Assembly (NCBI GenBank): GCA_025054935.1 | Contig: JANWZD010000003.1 | Coordinates: 1 to 64,000, forward strand | Length of the DNA: 64,000 bases | Reading direction: 5' to 3' | DNA from: Dehalococcoidia bacterium | Lineage (GTDB): Bacteria > Chloroflexota > Dehalococcoidia > SpSt-223 | In this document: piece after piece, positions 8,791-18,059 of the stretch | How positions within the stretch are numbered: position 1 is the first letter of the stretch | Layout: the number at the start of each line of letters is the position of its first letter | Position numbers and translations under genes: made by a program | The notes under the pieces: generated by a model | Databases searched by the model: none | Told to the model about the DNA's origin: nothing | Seen by the model: only the letters and a program-made list of their open reading frames with translations

Positions 8791-10161
8791 TTATGTTCTA
8801 AGTAGGCGCAATTCTCGCGAGATCAAGAATGGAAGAAGCCAGCTCATTACCAGAAGACGGCCAAGGCATTGGGAAGCTGCCATTCCTGCGAGGCCGAATA
8901 AAGGAACGAGAATAGCGCTGATGCCGATGAGGACAACTGCGCTGAGGGCAAAGACTCCGGCGCATAACCACGGCCGGTTGAGACCCATCAAAACACAGTA
9001 ATGGAGATTGTCCCACGCATCGATGGCGAGAAAACATCCTGATAAGGCCTGAAACGCAAGTGTCGGAGCGACATCTGGAGTGATCCAGCGAGCGATAACC
9101 GGCTCGCCGGCGATCGCAATGCTGAGTCCGGCCACGGTGCCAAGCCCCATTACGGTGAGGCGGGTTCGGCGATAGATTGCAAGTATCCATGAGATATCGC
9201 GGCGGGCGCGCGCGTCCGCAATCGCAGGCCAAAGTGGCGTCGTGATCATTGTGACAAGCCCGATCGCAATAACGATCACCTGGCTCATGACAGCATAGCG
9301 TGCTGCATCTTGCGGTCCAACAATCCGTCCCACCAAGAAGGCGCCATACTGATGAAAGACATACGCTGCGAGCTGGCCGATAAAAAACGCTCCTCCGGTC
9401 GAAAGAAGGCTGAGGGCGACCTTCAAGCTGATTGCATTCCATCGCGGAATGAGATAGGGGCGACGAACGACCAGAGAAATTCCGTTAGCCACTCGCGTCA
9501 AGGCCATGGAGCCGTAGATTACAACGATTAGGATAACGACAGTGCTCCACCGCGGGATTACAAGAAGGAGCAAGGCGATCGTGAGGAGATTGCCGGCGAT
9601 AGTCCAGAGATTTGACAGGTATTGGTTCTGGTACCCTGCCTGTGCCGCATCGACGACTGTTGAAACCAGATAAATGGCGAGCAAAATGCTCATGGCGATA
9701 AGGCCGTGGGTCAATTCTGTCTCATAGGCGAGAAGCTGCGAACCAAAAAGCCCTGGTATTCCAATGCTGGCGACTAGAGCAGCAGTAATCGCCAATGCCA
9801 GCCCTGCTGCTGCGCTCATCAGCAGCGCCGCGGTTGTCACAAGGCGTCGCTCTGCGTCCGGTCCTCCAGCGCCGCTCGCTAGCCGAAGCGTCAATCCCGG
9901 GCCAATCCCGACCCCGGACATCGTGATCCACGAAAGCGCTCCCGCCAGCACCGCATAGACACCATAGAGCTCGGCTCCAAGCGCCCGGATCGCTACCGGC
10001 ATCGCGACCAGTTGGAGAATGCTCGACACGCCTTTCGACGCCAGCGAGGTGAGAAGGGAGCGGCTGAGCTGCCGTGTCCGCCATGCCGCGGCGTCGTCCC
10101 CTTCGCTCACAACCAGCCGGCGCAGCCGCGCAGGCAGCCAAGCAGTGAGCCGCGCGCTCAT
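8791..10161 (-). CDS. Wzx-like polysaccharide flippase (MOP superfamily)
   Basis: 456 residues with about 12-14 hydrophobic segments. The order and spacing match the oligosaccharide/lipid flippase (MATE-MOP) superfamily: an N-terminal ASKGVSSILQLVAMPVAIRALG segment close to the usual first helix, then paired helices to the C-terminus. It would flip lipid-linked repeat units across the membrane for surface polysaccharide assembly. ATG 10161 has an AAGGA site just upstream; an in-frame open stretch extends to 10323 but is arginine/serine-rich shadow coding. It starts 22 bases after the stop of the methyltransferase gene upstream, so the two are an operon. Confidence 0.8.
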   Translation of the reverse strand: MSARLTAWLPARLRRLVVSEGDDAAAWRTRQLSRSLLTSLASKGVSSILQLVAMPVAIRALGAELYGVYAVLAGALSWITMSGVGIGPGLTLRLASGAGGPDAERRLVTTAALLMSAAAGLALAITAALVASIGIPGLFGSQLLAYETELTHGLIAMSILLAIYLVSTVVDAAQAGYQNQYLSNLWTIAGNLLTIALLLLVIPRWSTVVILIVVIYGSMALTRVANGISLVVRRPYLIPRWNAISLKVALSLLSTGGAFFIGQLAAYVFHQYGAFLVGRIVGPQDAARYAVMSQVIVIAIGLVTMITTPLWPAIADARARRDISWILAIYRRTRLTVMGLGTVAGLSIAIAGEPVIARWITPDVAPTLAFQALSGCFLAIDAWDNLHYCVLMGLNRPWLCAGVFALSAVVLIGISAILVPLFGLAGMAASQCLGRLLVMSWLLPFLISRELRLLRT

Positions 10162-10183
10162 TCCGTCCTTCCCGGCGCGGCGG

Positions 10184-11056
10184 TCAGCGCGGTCGGCATT
10201 CGAACCGGTCAGCGTAGGGCGCAAACTCGCGCTCAAAGTACTGCACCAGCTCCGCCGGCGCCATCTCCAGCCAGCGCTCGTCGTTATACCAAAAGAGCGT
10301 GCGGCGCTCCGCCCGCTCAACATAGCCCGCGCGGTACGCCTCCTCCGCGCTTACCGCCGTCAGCCCAAATTCTCGGGGAACAAAAAAGGCGTTGCAGTAT
10401 TCCACCCCTGTGAGCACATAGTCATACTTCGCGGCAAGACTGACCAGCGCGCTCAAGCTGCACCCGTAGAACGCCCCCCGCGGGTAGACCGCGCCAGGAC
10501 GCCACCGCACCGCAAAATGCACCGGCGGCGGCATCTTCTCATTGAACTCCGAGCACACCACCGCCGGCCGATACCGGCCCCAAATCGCCTCAAGCACGTC
10601 GTAGTCGTAGCTGTCGATGTCGAGGCTGAGCACCCCAAACGACGGCGGCGTGTCGAAAGCGGCAAGAAGCGCGGTCACATTGGCGGGCGTGACCGCGCAG
10701 CGCACCAACGCCACCTCGCGAAGCCGGTGATAGGCGAGGCTGAGACCCGCAAACCGGGTCGGCTCCACCTCGATCGCGACGCCGCGCCATCCCTCCTCGA
10801 ACAGCCGCCGGCAGTTCGACAGCCGCACCCCATCCGAGGCGCCGATGTCAACGCAAAACCGGCTGGAGGTCCCCGTGCGCCGGACCAGATCCGCGATAAT
10901 CACCTCTTCGTCGTGCTGCGAATAGCGCGGCCGCTCCCCTGCACGTCCCGGCCGGCGCAGCGCAGCGCGGAGCGCGTGGCGCATCCCGCGGAAAAGCAAG
11001 ACGGGCAGGAGAGGAAGTCCCGTCATCTCAAGTGCCGCACGAAGGCTCTGGTCCAT
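10184..11056 (-). CDS. FkbM-like SAM-dependent methyltransferase
   Basis: 290 residues. A SAM site FCVDIGASDGVRLSNC is followed by GVAIEVEPTRF and VLSLDIDSYDY, the FkbM-type pattern; the C-terminal ~100 residues are aromatic-rich and family-specific. It probably methylates a sugar in the same locus. The start is uncertain: ATG 11056 gives a product of usual length but has no clear ribosome site, and the open frame continues to 11317. It reads into the flippase gene in the same direction. Compared with the FkbM gene at 7757 it is GC-rich, so the two were probably acquired separately. Confidence 0.7.
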   Translation of the reverse strand: MDQSLRAALEMTGLPLLPVLLFRGMRHALRAALRRPGRAGERPRYSQHDEEVIIADLVRRTGTSSRFCVDIGASDGVRLSNCRRLFEEGWRGVAIEVEPTRFAGLSLAYHRLREVALVRCAVTPANVTALLAAFDTPPSFGVLSLDIDSYDYDVLEAIWGRYRPAVVCSEFNEKMPPPVHFAVRWRPGAVYPRGAFYGCSLSALVSLAAKYDYVLTGVEYCNAFFVPREFGLTAVSAEEAYRAGYVERAERRTLFWYNDERWLEMAPAELVQYFEREFAPYADRFECRPR

Positions 11057-11354
11057 CGCCGTCGGACTGCGCAGGCAAGTCGCCGCCGGATTATAGTTGC
11101 CGCGCTTTCCCCAACGCGGAGCAGCGCCTCGCTCTGCCGTCCCGAGCGAAAACGGCCCCTTCGCGCCCGGCGCGGCGCCGCTCCCCGCTACGCGACGGCG
11201 GCACAGCTGCCGACCAAAGAAGTGGTGGGCTATCGGGAGGATGATGATGAGACGCAAGAACGCTCCGCCGACGGAGGAAGAGCGAAAACCGCTGGCGCCG
11301 CTCGGCCAGACCTGCAATAGTCACCGCAGAAGAGCGCGCGCCGAGAGAAACGAC

Positions 11355-12725
11355 GTGGAGATCAGCGCCTGCCTCGTTCCCCGCGCAAGCTCCCTCGCGG
11401 CGGCGATGACGGCGATCGAGCGGGCCCAGACCGGCCTCGCCCTCGTCGTCAACACCGACGGCGCGCTCGTCGGCGTCCTTTCCGACGGCGACATCCGCCG
11501 CGCGATCATCGCCGGCGCGCACCCCCACGACCCCATCGAGCGCTTTCTCACCGCCGACGTCCTCGCTCTGCCCGCGGCCGCAGCGGTCGACCAGCGCCGC
11601 GCGCTCGGAGAACATCCCTCCTTTCTGGCACGGCGGCCCCGCTGGATCCCGCTCCTCGACGAGCGCGGCCATCCGCGCGGTCTCCTCCCCCGGGCCGAGG
11701 TGGAGCCCCGCGCCGCCGCCGTCCCGGAGCCGCCTCCCCTCATCACCGTCTTCGGCGGGGCCGGCTATATCGGCAGCGTCCTCGTCCGCCAGCTGCTCGA
11801 CGACGGCTATCGCGTTCGGGTTTTCGACCATGTCTACTACGACAAGACGTCGTTGGCAGACGTCGCCGCGCATCCCCGCTTTGAGATGGTAGTCGGCGAT
11901 GTCCGTCATAGCGACGAAGTGGTCCCGGCGCTGGTCGGCGCCGACGCGGTTGTCCACCTTGCGGAGCTGGTCGGCGACCCGCTCTGCGCCCACGACCCGC
12001 TGATGACCCTCCAGATCAACTATCTCGCGACGGCGACGCTCGTCCTCGCCTGCCGCTATCTTCAGCTCAACCGCTTTGTCTATATCTCCTCCTGCAGCGT
12101 CTACGGCGCAAGCGCCGACCCCGACGCCATCCTCACGGAGGAGTCTCCCCTCAGCCCCGTCTCCCTGTACGCCAAACTGAAGATCGAGGCCGAACGCGTC
12201 ATCGCCCAGCACCTCCACGACGCCTTCGCCCCCTGCATTCTTCGCCTTGGCACGGTCTTTGGGCTCTCGCCCCGCCCCCGCTTCGACCTTGTCGTCAACA
12301 CACTGACCGCCCAAGCCGTGAACGAGCGCGCGATCGCAGTCTTCGGCGGCGACCAGTGGCGGCCGCATGTCCACGTCAGCGATGTCGCCCGCGCTATCCG
12401 CTGCTGCCTTCTCCTCCCTCTCGAGACCGTGCGCGGCGAAGTGTTCAACATCGTCACCGAGAACCTCACCGTCGACCAAGTCGCTGCCCTCGTCGCCGAG
12501 GAAGTGCCGGGCACAGTCATCAATCGCAGCGAGACCACCGTCGACCGCCGCAACTATCGCGTGTCGTCTGAGAAGGCGCGCCGCGTCCTCGGCTTCGACC
12601 CGCGCATCTCCGTCCGCGAAGGCATCCGCGAAATCGCCGCCGCGCTTCGCTCCGGCGCTATCACCAACTACGCCGACCCTCGCTACAGCAACATCTTGGC
12701 GTTCACCACGAAAGGAGGGGCGTAA
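11355..12725 (+). CDS. CBS-domain / NAD-dependent epimerase-dehydratase fusion
   Basis: 456 residues from GTG 11355. Residues ~1-120 are a CBS pair: LALVVNTDGALVGVLSDGDIRRAI is the standard first repeat seen in front of sugar nucleotidyltransferases, and a weaker second repeat ends in GLLPRAEV. Residues ~130-456 are an extended short-chain dehydrogenase: FGGAGYIGS near 134, a serine-rich YISSCSVYG segment, and YAKLK with Tyr272/Lys276. It probably modifies a nucleotide sugar, with CBS sensing a nucleotide. An alternative start at ATG 11247, behind GGGAGG, would add about 36 basic residues. The next gene starts one base after the stop. Confidence 0.75.
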   Translation: MEISACLVPRASSLAAAMTAIERAQTGLALVVNTDGALVGVLSDGDIRRAIIAGAHPHDPIERFLTADVLALPAAAAVDQRRALGEHPSFLARRPRWIPLLDERGHPRGLLPRAEVEPRAAAVPEPPPLITVFGGAGYIGSVLVRQLLDDGYRVRVFDHVYYDKTSLADVAAHPRFEMVVGDVRHSDEVVPALVGADAVVHLAELVGDPLCAHDPLMTLQINYLATATLVLACRYLQLNRFVYISSCSVYGASADPDAILTEESPLSPVSLYAKLKIEAERVIAQHLHDAFAPCILRLGTVFGLSPRPRFDLVVNTLTAQAVNERAIAVFGGDQWRPHVHVSDVARAIRCCLLLPLETVRGEVFNIVTENLTVDQVAALVAEEVPGTVINRSETTVDRRNYRVSSEKARRVLGFDPRISVREGIREIAAALRSGAITNYADPRYSNILAFTTKGGA

Positions 12726-12726
12726 A

Positions 12727-13938
12727 ATGGCCCACTCACTCGTCGCCCGCCCCGCTATCGAGGGAGGATCCCCCGTCCGCGACACGTTCTTGCCGATCGC
12801 TGTCCCTCATATCGGCCCCGAAGAGAAAGCCGCTGTGATCGCCGCCCTCGAGAGCGGCTGGCTGTCGACCGGGCCGCAGGTATTTGAGTTCGAGCGGCAG
12901 ATGAAGGCGTATGTGGGCGCAAAACATGCCGTCGCGCTCAATTCCTGCACCGCCGGCCTCCATCTCGCGCTCGTCGCCGCCGGCATTGGCCCCGGCGATG
13001 AAGTGATCACGACGCCCCTTACCTTCACTGCCACCGCGAACGTTGTCCTCCACGTCGGCGCGACGGTCGTCTTCGCCGATATCGATCCGCACACCGGCAA
13101 TCTCGATCCCGCTGCGGTCGAGCGCGCCCTCACGCCGCGCACCAAGGCGATCATCCCGGTGCATTACGCCGGCTATCCCTGCGACATGGAAGCCTTCGAC
13201 GCCCTAGCCGCCGGCCGCGACATCCTGCTCGTCGAAGATGCCGCCCACGCGATCGGCAGCCGCGTCAACGGCGTTCCTGTTGGGGCGGCCGCCCACCGGG
13301 TCGCCGTGTTCAGCTTCTACGCCACGAAGACGCTCACCACCGGCGAAGGCGGGATGCTCGTCACCGGACGCGACGACCTTGCCGAGCGGGTGCGTCTCCT
13401 CAGTCTCCACGGCATCTCAAAGGACGCCTGGAAGCGTCATTCCGCCGCCGGCTCGTGGTACTACGAGGTCTTGGCCCCCGGCTACAAGGACAACATGGGC
13501 GAACTTGCGGCCGCCCTCGGGCTCGCCCAGTTGGCAAAGCTTGAGCGCTTCATCGCTCGCCGCGAGGCGATCGTCCAGGCCTACAACGCCGCCTTTCGCG
13601 ACCTCGAGGCGTTCCTGCTGCCAGCCGAACATCCAGCAGTGCGTCATGCGCGCTACATTTATCCCCTGCGCTTGCGGCCGGGCGCGCTCCGCATCTCCCG
13701 CAACCAGTTCATCGACGCGCTGCGCGCCGAGAACATCGGCACCAGCGTCTACTTCATCCCCGTCCATCTCCATCCCTACTACCGGACGACGTTTGGCTAC
13801 CGGGAAGGCGACTATCCGCAGGCTGAAGCATTCTCGGCCTCGTCCGTGGCGCTGCCGCTCTTTCCGGATATGGGCGACACCGACGTCCAAGACGTGATCG
13901 ACGCCGTCACCCGGCTGGTCGCCTATTACCGCCGCTAG
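12727..13938 (+). CDS. DegT/DnrJ/EryC1/StrS family sugar aminotransferase
   Basis: 403 residues with a PLP fold type I. HAVALNSCTAGLHLAL forms the phosphate-binding loop, VEDAAHAIGS holds the cofactor Asp, and SFYATKTLTTGEGG carries the PLP lysine (Lys201). It transfers an amino group to a keto-sugar nucleotide, giving an amino sugar for the surface glycan. An AAAGGAGG ribosome site lies inside the end of the preceding epimerase gene and ATG follows one base after its stop, so the keto-sugar-forming and aminating steps are tightly coupled. Confidence 0.9.
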   Translation: MAHSLVARPAIEGGSPVRDTFLPIAVPHIGPEEKAAVIAALESGWLSTGPQVFEFERQMKAYVGAKHAVALNSCTAGLHLALVAAGIGPGDEVITTPLTFTATANVVLHVGATVVFADIDPHTGNLDPAAVERALTPRTKAIIPVHYAGYPCDMEAFDALAAGRDILLVEDAAHAIGSRVNGVPVGAAAHRVAVFSFYATKTLTTGEGGMLVTGRDDLAERVRLLSLHGISKDAWKRHSAAGSWYYEVLAPGYKDNMGELAAALGLAQLAKLERFIARREAIVQAYNAAFRDLEAFLLPAEHPAVRHARYIYPLRLRPGALRISRNQFIDALRAENIGTSVYFIPVHLHPYYRTTFGYREGDYPQAEAFSASSVALPLFPDMGDTDVQDVIDAVTRLVAYYRR

Positions 13939-14024
13939 CGCAGGGCGCCGCCGCGCCTCCCGCCGCAGTCGTCGCCCGCCCCGCCGATCGCGAATAATCC
14001 CGTCATGAAGCAGAGGGCCGACCG

Positions 14025-15698
14025 GTGACCCGTAGACGCCCCCTTCCTCGCCTGCCGACAGGGGTCCGCCTCCTCGGTTCCTGCTGGCGGCCGCTTGCGC
14101 TCGGCACGCTCGCGATGATGGCAGTGGGCAGCCTCACGCTGCTGCTCGCCGGCCACGTCGGCGCCGCGCTAAGCTCCCTGCCCGCGCTCGACCCCAGCCG
14201 CTGGCTGCCCGTTGCCGGCCTCCTCGCAGCGCGGACAGCGCTCGCGCTCGCCGGAACGGCCCTCCTCGGCTACACCGCCAACGAGTTCTCAACCGCGCTC
14301 CGCCTCGCTCTCCTGCGCCGCTCCCTCAACGCTCCGCTCGCCTTTCACGACGCCCGCTTCTCTGCCAACCTCGTTTCGGTCTTCGTCGCCGATATCGGCA
14401 TGGCTCAAGAACTGCTGCGCGTGGTGCTCCCCGCGCTCGCCCAGCACGTGCCCACCATTCTCGTCGCCTGGGTCGTCCTCCTTGTCGTCGACCCGCACCT
14501 CGCGCTTGGCCTCGCCGCCCTCGGAGCGCCGACTGTCCTCGGGATCGCGCTCCTCGGCCGCGGCATTCGTCGGACAACGCTCGCTGCCCAAGAGACCGTC
14601 GGCCAATTAGCGGTTGTCGCCAGCGAGAGCGTCAGCGGGATCCGGACGCTCAAAGCGCTCGGCGGCCAGCACTTCATGATCGAACGGTTCACCCGCCTTA
14701 CGCGGCAGCTCGATACGTGGCGTCGCCGCCGAACGGTGCTGAATGCACTCCTCGACGGCCTCGCCCCTGCGGGCATCATCATCGTCGCCATCGCCGGCGT
14801 CTTCCTTGTTCATGCCGAGCTCGCCGCCGGCCGGCTGACCACCTCCGCGCTCCTCACCTTCGCCTCGTTCGCGGCGGTGCTCGGCGCCAGCCTGTTTGCC
14901 GTCGTGCGCGCCTATGCCGGCCTCGAGCCCGTGATCGGCGCGATGCGCCGCGTGATCGCCCTCCTCGATGCCGCAGACGACGAGCCGACGGCAGGACAGC
15001 CCTTCCAGCGCGGTGCGGGATGCCTAACGCTCGACCGCGTCTCGTTCCGCTATCCAAACGGCGGCGGCATCCGCGAAGTGTCGCTCACGCTCGCGCCGGG
15101 CGAAGTGGTCGCCCTCGTCGGGCCGAACGGGGCGGGCAAGTCGACGCTTGTCAGCCTGCTCCTCCGCTTCTATCCGCCCGACGAAGGACGGATCCTGCTC
15201 GACGGGCAAGAGGCGCGGGAAATTGCGCTCGCTGAGTGGCGGCGCCAGTTCGCGCTCGTCACCCGCGACCCCGCGCTCTTTGCGGTCTCGATCGCCGAGA
15301 ATATCGCCCTCGGCCGTCCCGGGGCGACCGAAGCCGAAGTCCGCGCCGCCGCCGAAGCGATGCGGCTCGATGCGCTCATCGACCGTCTGCCGGCGGGGCT
15401 GCACGCTCACGTCGGCGAGAATGGGGTCCAACTCTCCGCCGGACAGCGGCAGCGTCTCGTACTGGCGCGCGCCCTCCTGCAGGATCCCCTCATCGTCATC
15501 TTCGACGAAGCGACCACCTCACTCGACCGCGAGAGCGAGCAGGCGCTGCGCGAGGCGGTGGCACGCTGGGCAGGCCGGCGGACGATCATCCTCATCTCTC
15601 ACGGTTCCCTCGACGGCTGGCCGATCACGCGCCAGATCCGGATGGAGAATGGCACGATTGTCAGCGACGAGCCGGTCCGCCCGCTGACGCCGGTCTGA
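14025..15698 (+). CDS. ABC transporter, fused membrane and ATPase domains (exporter type)
   Basis: 557 residues. An N-terminal transmembrane domain (about six helices, residues ~25-320) is fused to an ATPase domain with Walker A LVGPNGAGKST near residue 365, the signature LSAGQRQRLVLARAL and Walker B LIVIFDEATTSLD. This is the MsbA/MdlB-like exporter layout, working as a homo- or heterodimer. It lies 86 bases after the aminotransferase and could export a product of the polysaccharide locus, but its substrate is not visible. The GTG start has AGAGGG upstream. The H-loop region is short and the C-terminus ends just after it. Confidence 0.8.
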   Translation: MTRRRPLPRLPTGVRLLGSCWRPLALGTLAMMAVGSLTLLLAGHVGAALSSLPALDPSRWLPVAGLLAARTALALAGTALLGYTANEFSTALRLALLRRSLNAPLAFHDARFSANLVSVFVADIGMAQELLRVVLPALAQHVPTILVAWVVLLVVDPHLALGLAALGAPTVLGIALLGRGIRRTTLAAQETVGQLAVVASESVSGIRTLKALGGQHFMIERFTRLTRQLDTWRRRRTVLNALLDGLAPAGIIIVAIAGVFLVHAELAAGRLTTSALLTFASFAAVLGASLFAVVRAYAGLEPVIGAMRRVIALLDAADDEPTAGQPFQRGAGCLTLDRVSFRYPNGGGIREVSLTLAPGEVVALVGPNGAGKSTLVSLLLRFYPPDEGRILLDGQEAREIALAEWRRQFALVTRDPALFAVSIAENIALGRPGATEAEVRAAAEAMRLDALIDRLPAGLHAHVGENGVQLSAGQRQRLVLARALLQDPLIVIFDEATTSLDRESEQALREAVARWAGRRTIILISHGSLDGWPITRQIRMENGTIVSDEPVRPLTPV

Positions 15699-15748
15699 GC
15701 CGGCGCGAGCGCCCCGCCTCTCGCCGCTGGGTGCCCGTGCCGCCCGCC

Positions 15749-15757
15749 TGCTACGAT
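15749..15757 (+). promoter_or_regulatory. Extended -10 promoter
   Basis: TGCTACGAT (TGn-TACGAT) lies 126 bases before the ATG of the oxidoreductase gene in an otherwise gene-free gap. No clear -35. Confidence 0.35.
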
Positions 15758-15883
15758 GACCCTCCCGGGGAGGCGAGAGCGAAGGGGAGAGCGGCCGGCA
15801 TCGCGCGGACGCAGCGCTCTCGCCGGCGCCGCGCGCAGCGGCGAGGAGGCGTCCCCGGCGAGAGACCAAGAAAGGGAGCGACG

Positions 15884-16849
15884 ATGCGAGCAGTCGTCTT
15901 GCGCGAGTATGGCGGCCCAGCAGCGCTGCGCGTGGAGGAGGTCCCCATTCCCGAGCCCGGACCAGGCCAGGTCCGGATCCGCGTTCATGCTTCGGCGATG
16001 AACAACTCCGATCTCCAAACGACCGAGGGACGCTACGGACGGCCGCCTCTTCCCCGCATCATGGGGCAGGAAGCCGCCGGCATCGTCGACGCGCTTGGCG
16101 AGGGCGTCACCGCCCTGCAGCCGGGAATGCGCGTCGTCGGACACGTCTGGGAGAGCTGGGCCGAATACGCGGTCGCTCCAGCGCAGGAGCTCGTTCCGCT
16201 GCCGGAGGCGGTTTCGTTCGAGGCAGCAGCGACCCTGCCGATCGCCTCCTACACCGCCAGTATGGCGCTCGTCAGCGCGGCGCGCCTGCAGCCGGGCGAG
16301 TGGGTGCTTATCAGCCCGGGGACCGGCGGCGTAGGAGTGATCGCAGTGCAGCTCGCCCAGCTTCTTGGCGGCCGCGTGATCGCGACGACCTCGGCAGCGG
16401 CGAAACGTCCTCTCCTGAGCGAACTAGGCGCGCAGCTTGTGCTCAACTGGGCGACTGACGACGTCGTCGCCGAGGTTCTCCGAGCGACCGCCGGCGAGGG
16501 GGTGCCGGTCGCGCTCGACGGAGGCGGCACCGTCACCTTCGCGCACTGCCTCGCCTCGCTCACCAATGCCGGCCGGCTCGTCGTCTACGGCTATACCACG
16601 GGGATGGAAGCGACGGTGCCGATCGGCCGCCTCCTTACGCGCAATATCACCATCTTCGGCATCGCGATTTGGACCAACCCGGCCTACTGGGACAATGTGG
16701 CGTTCTTCCGAGAGCGGGTCCTGCCGGCAGTTGCGGCGGGACAGATCCGGACGATCGTCGAGAGCGTGGTCCCGCTTGAGCACGCCGGCGACGGTCTTCG
16801 GCTGCTTGCCGAGCGGCGTGTCAGCGGCAAAGTGGTTATCACGCCGTAG
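15884..16849 (+). CDS. Quinone-oxidoreductase-like medium-chain dehydrogenase (zinc-independent)
   Basis: 321 residues of the zeta-crystallin/QOR branch of medium-chain dehydrogenases. The N-terminal GroES-like domain has MNNSDLQTTEGRY where zinc enzymes have catalytic cysteines, and no structural zinc cysteine cluster is present. The NADPH-binding fold has GTGGVGVIAVQLAQ. It would reduce quinones or alpha,beta-unsaturated carbonyls with NADPH; the substrate is unknown. AAAGGGAG lies six bases before ATG 15884. It stands alone between the exporter and the moxR operon. Confidence 0.85.
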   Translation: MRAVVLREYGGPAALRVEEVPIPEPGPGQVRIRVHASAMNNSDLQTTEGRYGRPPLPRIMGQEAAGIVDALGEGVTALQPGMRVVGHVWESWAEYAVAPAQELVPLPEAVSFEAAATLPIASYTASMALVSAARLQPGEWVLISPGTGGVGVIAVQLAQLLGGRVIATTSAAAKRPLLSELGAQLVLNWATDDVVAEVLRATAGEGVPVALDGGGTVTFAHCLASLTNAGRLVVYGYTTGMEATVPIGRLLTRNITIFGIAIWTNPAYWDNVAFFRERVLPAVAAGQIRTIVESVVPLEHAGDGLRLLAERRVSGKVVITP

Positions 16850-17016
16850 GGCGTTCCCCCATCCGCGCGAAGCCTCGATGTGCGGGCGGAAGGCTCCTGA
16901 ACAGAGAGAACAGCGCCACTGCCGACGCAGAAATGGCTATCCTGAAACTTTGGGGCGAACCGGAGATAGGGAAAAGCGACGCTGGCGCAGCGGCGGGCGT
17001 TCCCGGGTGAGGGTGT

Positions 17017-17025
17017 TGATATAAT
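17017..17025 (+). promoter_or_regulatory. Extended -10 promoter of the moxR operon
   Basis: TGATATAAT carries a perfect TATAAT hexamer preceded by TGn. It lies 81 bases before the preferred TTG start at 17106. Confidence 0.55.
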
Positions 17026-17105
17026 CGATCCAGCTTGCGCCCCGGGTGCCCGGGTTGGCGCACCATCAATCCTTCCGTGCGCCCGCCACGGAGAGGGGGC
17101 TGCTC

Positions 17106-18059
17106 TTGGACCAGGCTGCGCTACTGGCCGAGAACGTTATTACAAACGTTGAGCGAGTCATCATTGGGAAGCGGCGGGAAGTCGAGCTCGCTCTCCTCGC
17201 CGTGATCTGCCAAGGCCACCTCCTCGTTGAGGACGTTCCCGGCGTCGGGAAAACGACGCTCGCCAAGGCGATTGCCCGCTCGCTCGGCTGTACCTTCCGC
17301 CGTATTCAGTTCACGCCCGACCTGCTGCCGAGCGATGTCACGGGGGTCTCGATCTACAACCAGAAGAGCGGGGAGTTCGAGTTTCGGCCGGGCCCGATCT
17401 TGGCGCAAATCGTGCTCGCCGATGAGATCAATCGCGCCACTCCCCGCACCCAATCGGCTCTTCTCGAGGCGATGGAAGAGCGCCAGATCACGGTCGACGG
17501 CCGCACCTACCCGATGCCGCGCCCCTTCCTCGTGATGGCGACCCAGAACCCCATTGAGTATGAAGGCACGTTTCCGCTGCCCGAGGCGCAGCTCGACCGC
17601 TTCATGATGCGCATCTCGCTCGGCTACCCGAGCCGAGAGGATGAAATCGCGGTGCTCGATGCTCACCGCACCAGCCAGCCCATCGAGTCGATCAGCCAGG
17701 TGATCGACACTGAAGGCCTCCTGCAGCTGCAGGCAGCGGTCCAGCAGGTGCATGTCGACCGCGCGATCAAGGAGTACATCGTCGCCATCAATGAGGCGAC
17801 CCGTCGTCATCCTGAGGTCTATCTTGGCGCCTCGCCCCGCGGGTCGCTCGCTCTCCAGCGCACCGCCCAAGGCCGGGCGCTCCTTCAAGGCCGCGATTAT
17901 GTCACGCCAGATGACATCAAAGCACTTGCCGAGGCGACATTGGCGCACCGGCTGATCATCAGTCCGTCGGCGCGGATCAAGAACGTGAGCGCGCGCGCCA
18001 TCATTGCGGAGGTTATCGACAGCGTGCCTGTCCCTGGCGCGCGAGTTCGGGCAGGCTGA
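17106..18059 (+). CDS. MoxR family AAA+ ATPase
   Basis: 317 residues. Walker A PGVGKTT lies near residue 46; [18 protein letters not shown] is the MoxR insertion, [21 protein letters not shown] is Walker B plus sensor region, and [22 protein letters not shown] is the family hallmark. MoxR ATPases act as chaperones that activate VWA/DUF58 partner complexes. The start is TTG 17106, six bases after GGAGAGGGGG; a GTG at 17046 in the same frame has no such site. It is the first gene of a moxR-DUF58-transglutaminase operon; its stop overlaps the DUF58 ATG by one base. Confidence 0.9.
   Translation: MDQAALLAENVITNVERVIIGKRREVELALLAVICQGHLLVEDVPGVGKTTLAKAIARSLGCTFRRIQFTPDLLPSDVTGVSIYNQKSGEFEFRPGPILAQIVLADEINRATPRTQSALLEAMEERQITVDGRTYPMPRPFLVMATQNPIEYEGTFPLPEAQLDRFMMRISLGYPSREDEIAVLDAHRTSQPIESISQVIDTEGLLQLQAAVQQVHVDRAIKEYIVAINEATRRHPEVYLGASPRGSLALQRTAQGRALLQGRDYVTPDDIKALAEATLAHRLIISPSARIKNVSARAIIAEVIDSVPVPGARVRAG

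Noticed and set aside
10019-11320. 433-codon plus-strand frame
   Set aside because: Shadow of the FkbM-like methyltransferase and flippase genes; arginine-rich with no motif.
11091-12785. 564-codon open frame on the minus strand opposite the CBS-epimerase gene
   Set aside because: Asp/Arg/Val-rich shadow without domains; the plus-strand gene has clear motifs and coupling to the next gene.
16850-17105. A gene in the 256-base gap before moxR
   Set aside because: Possible short frames have no ribosome site, motif or sensible composition; only the TGATATAAT promoter is convincing.
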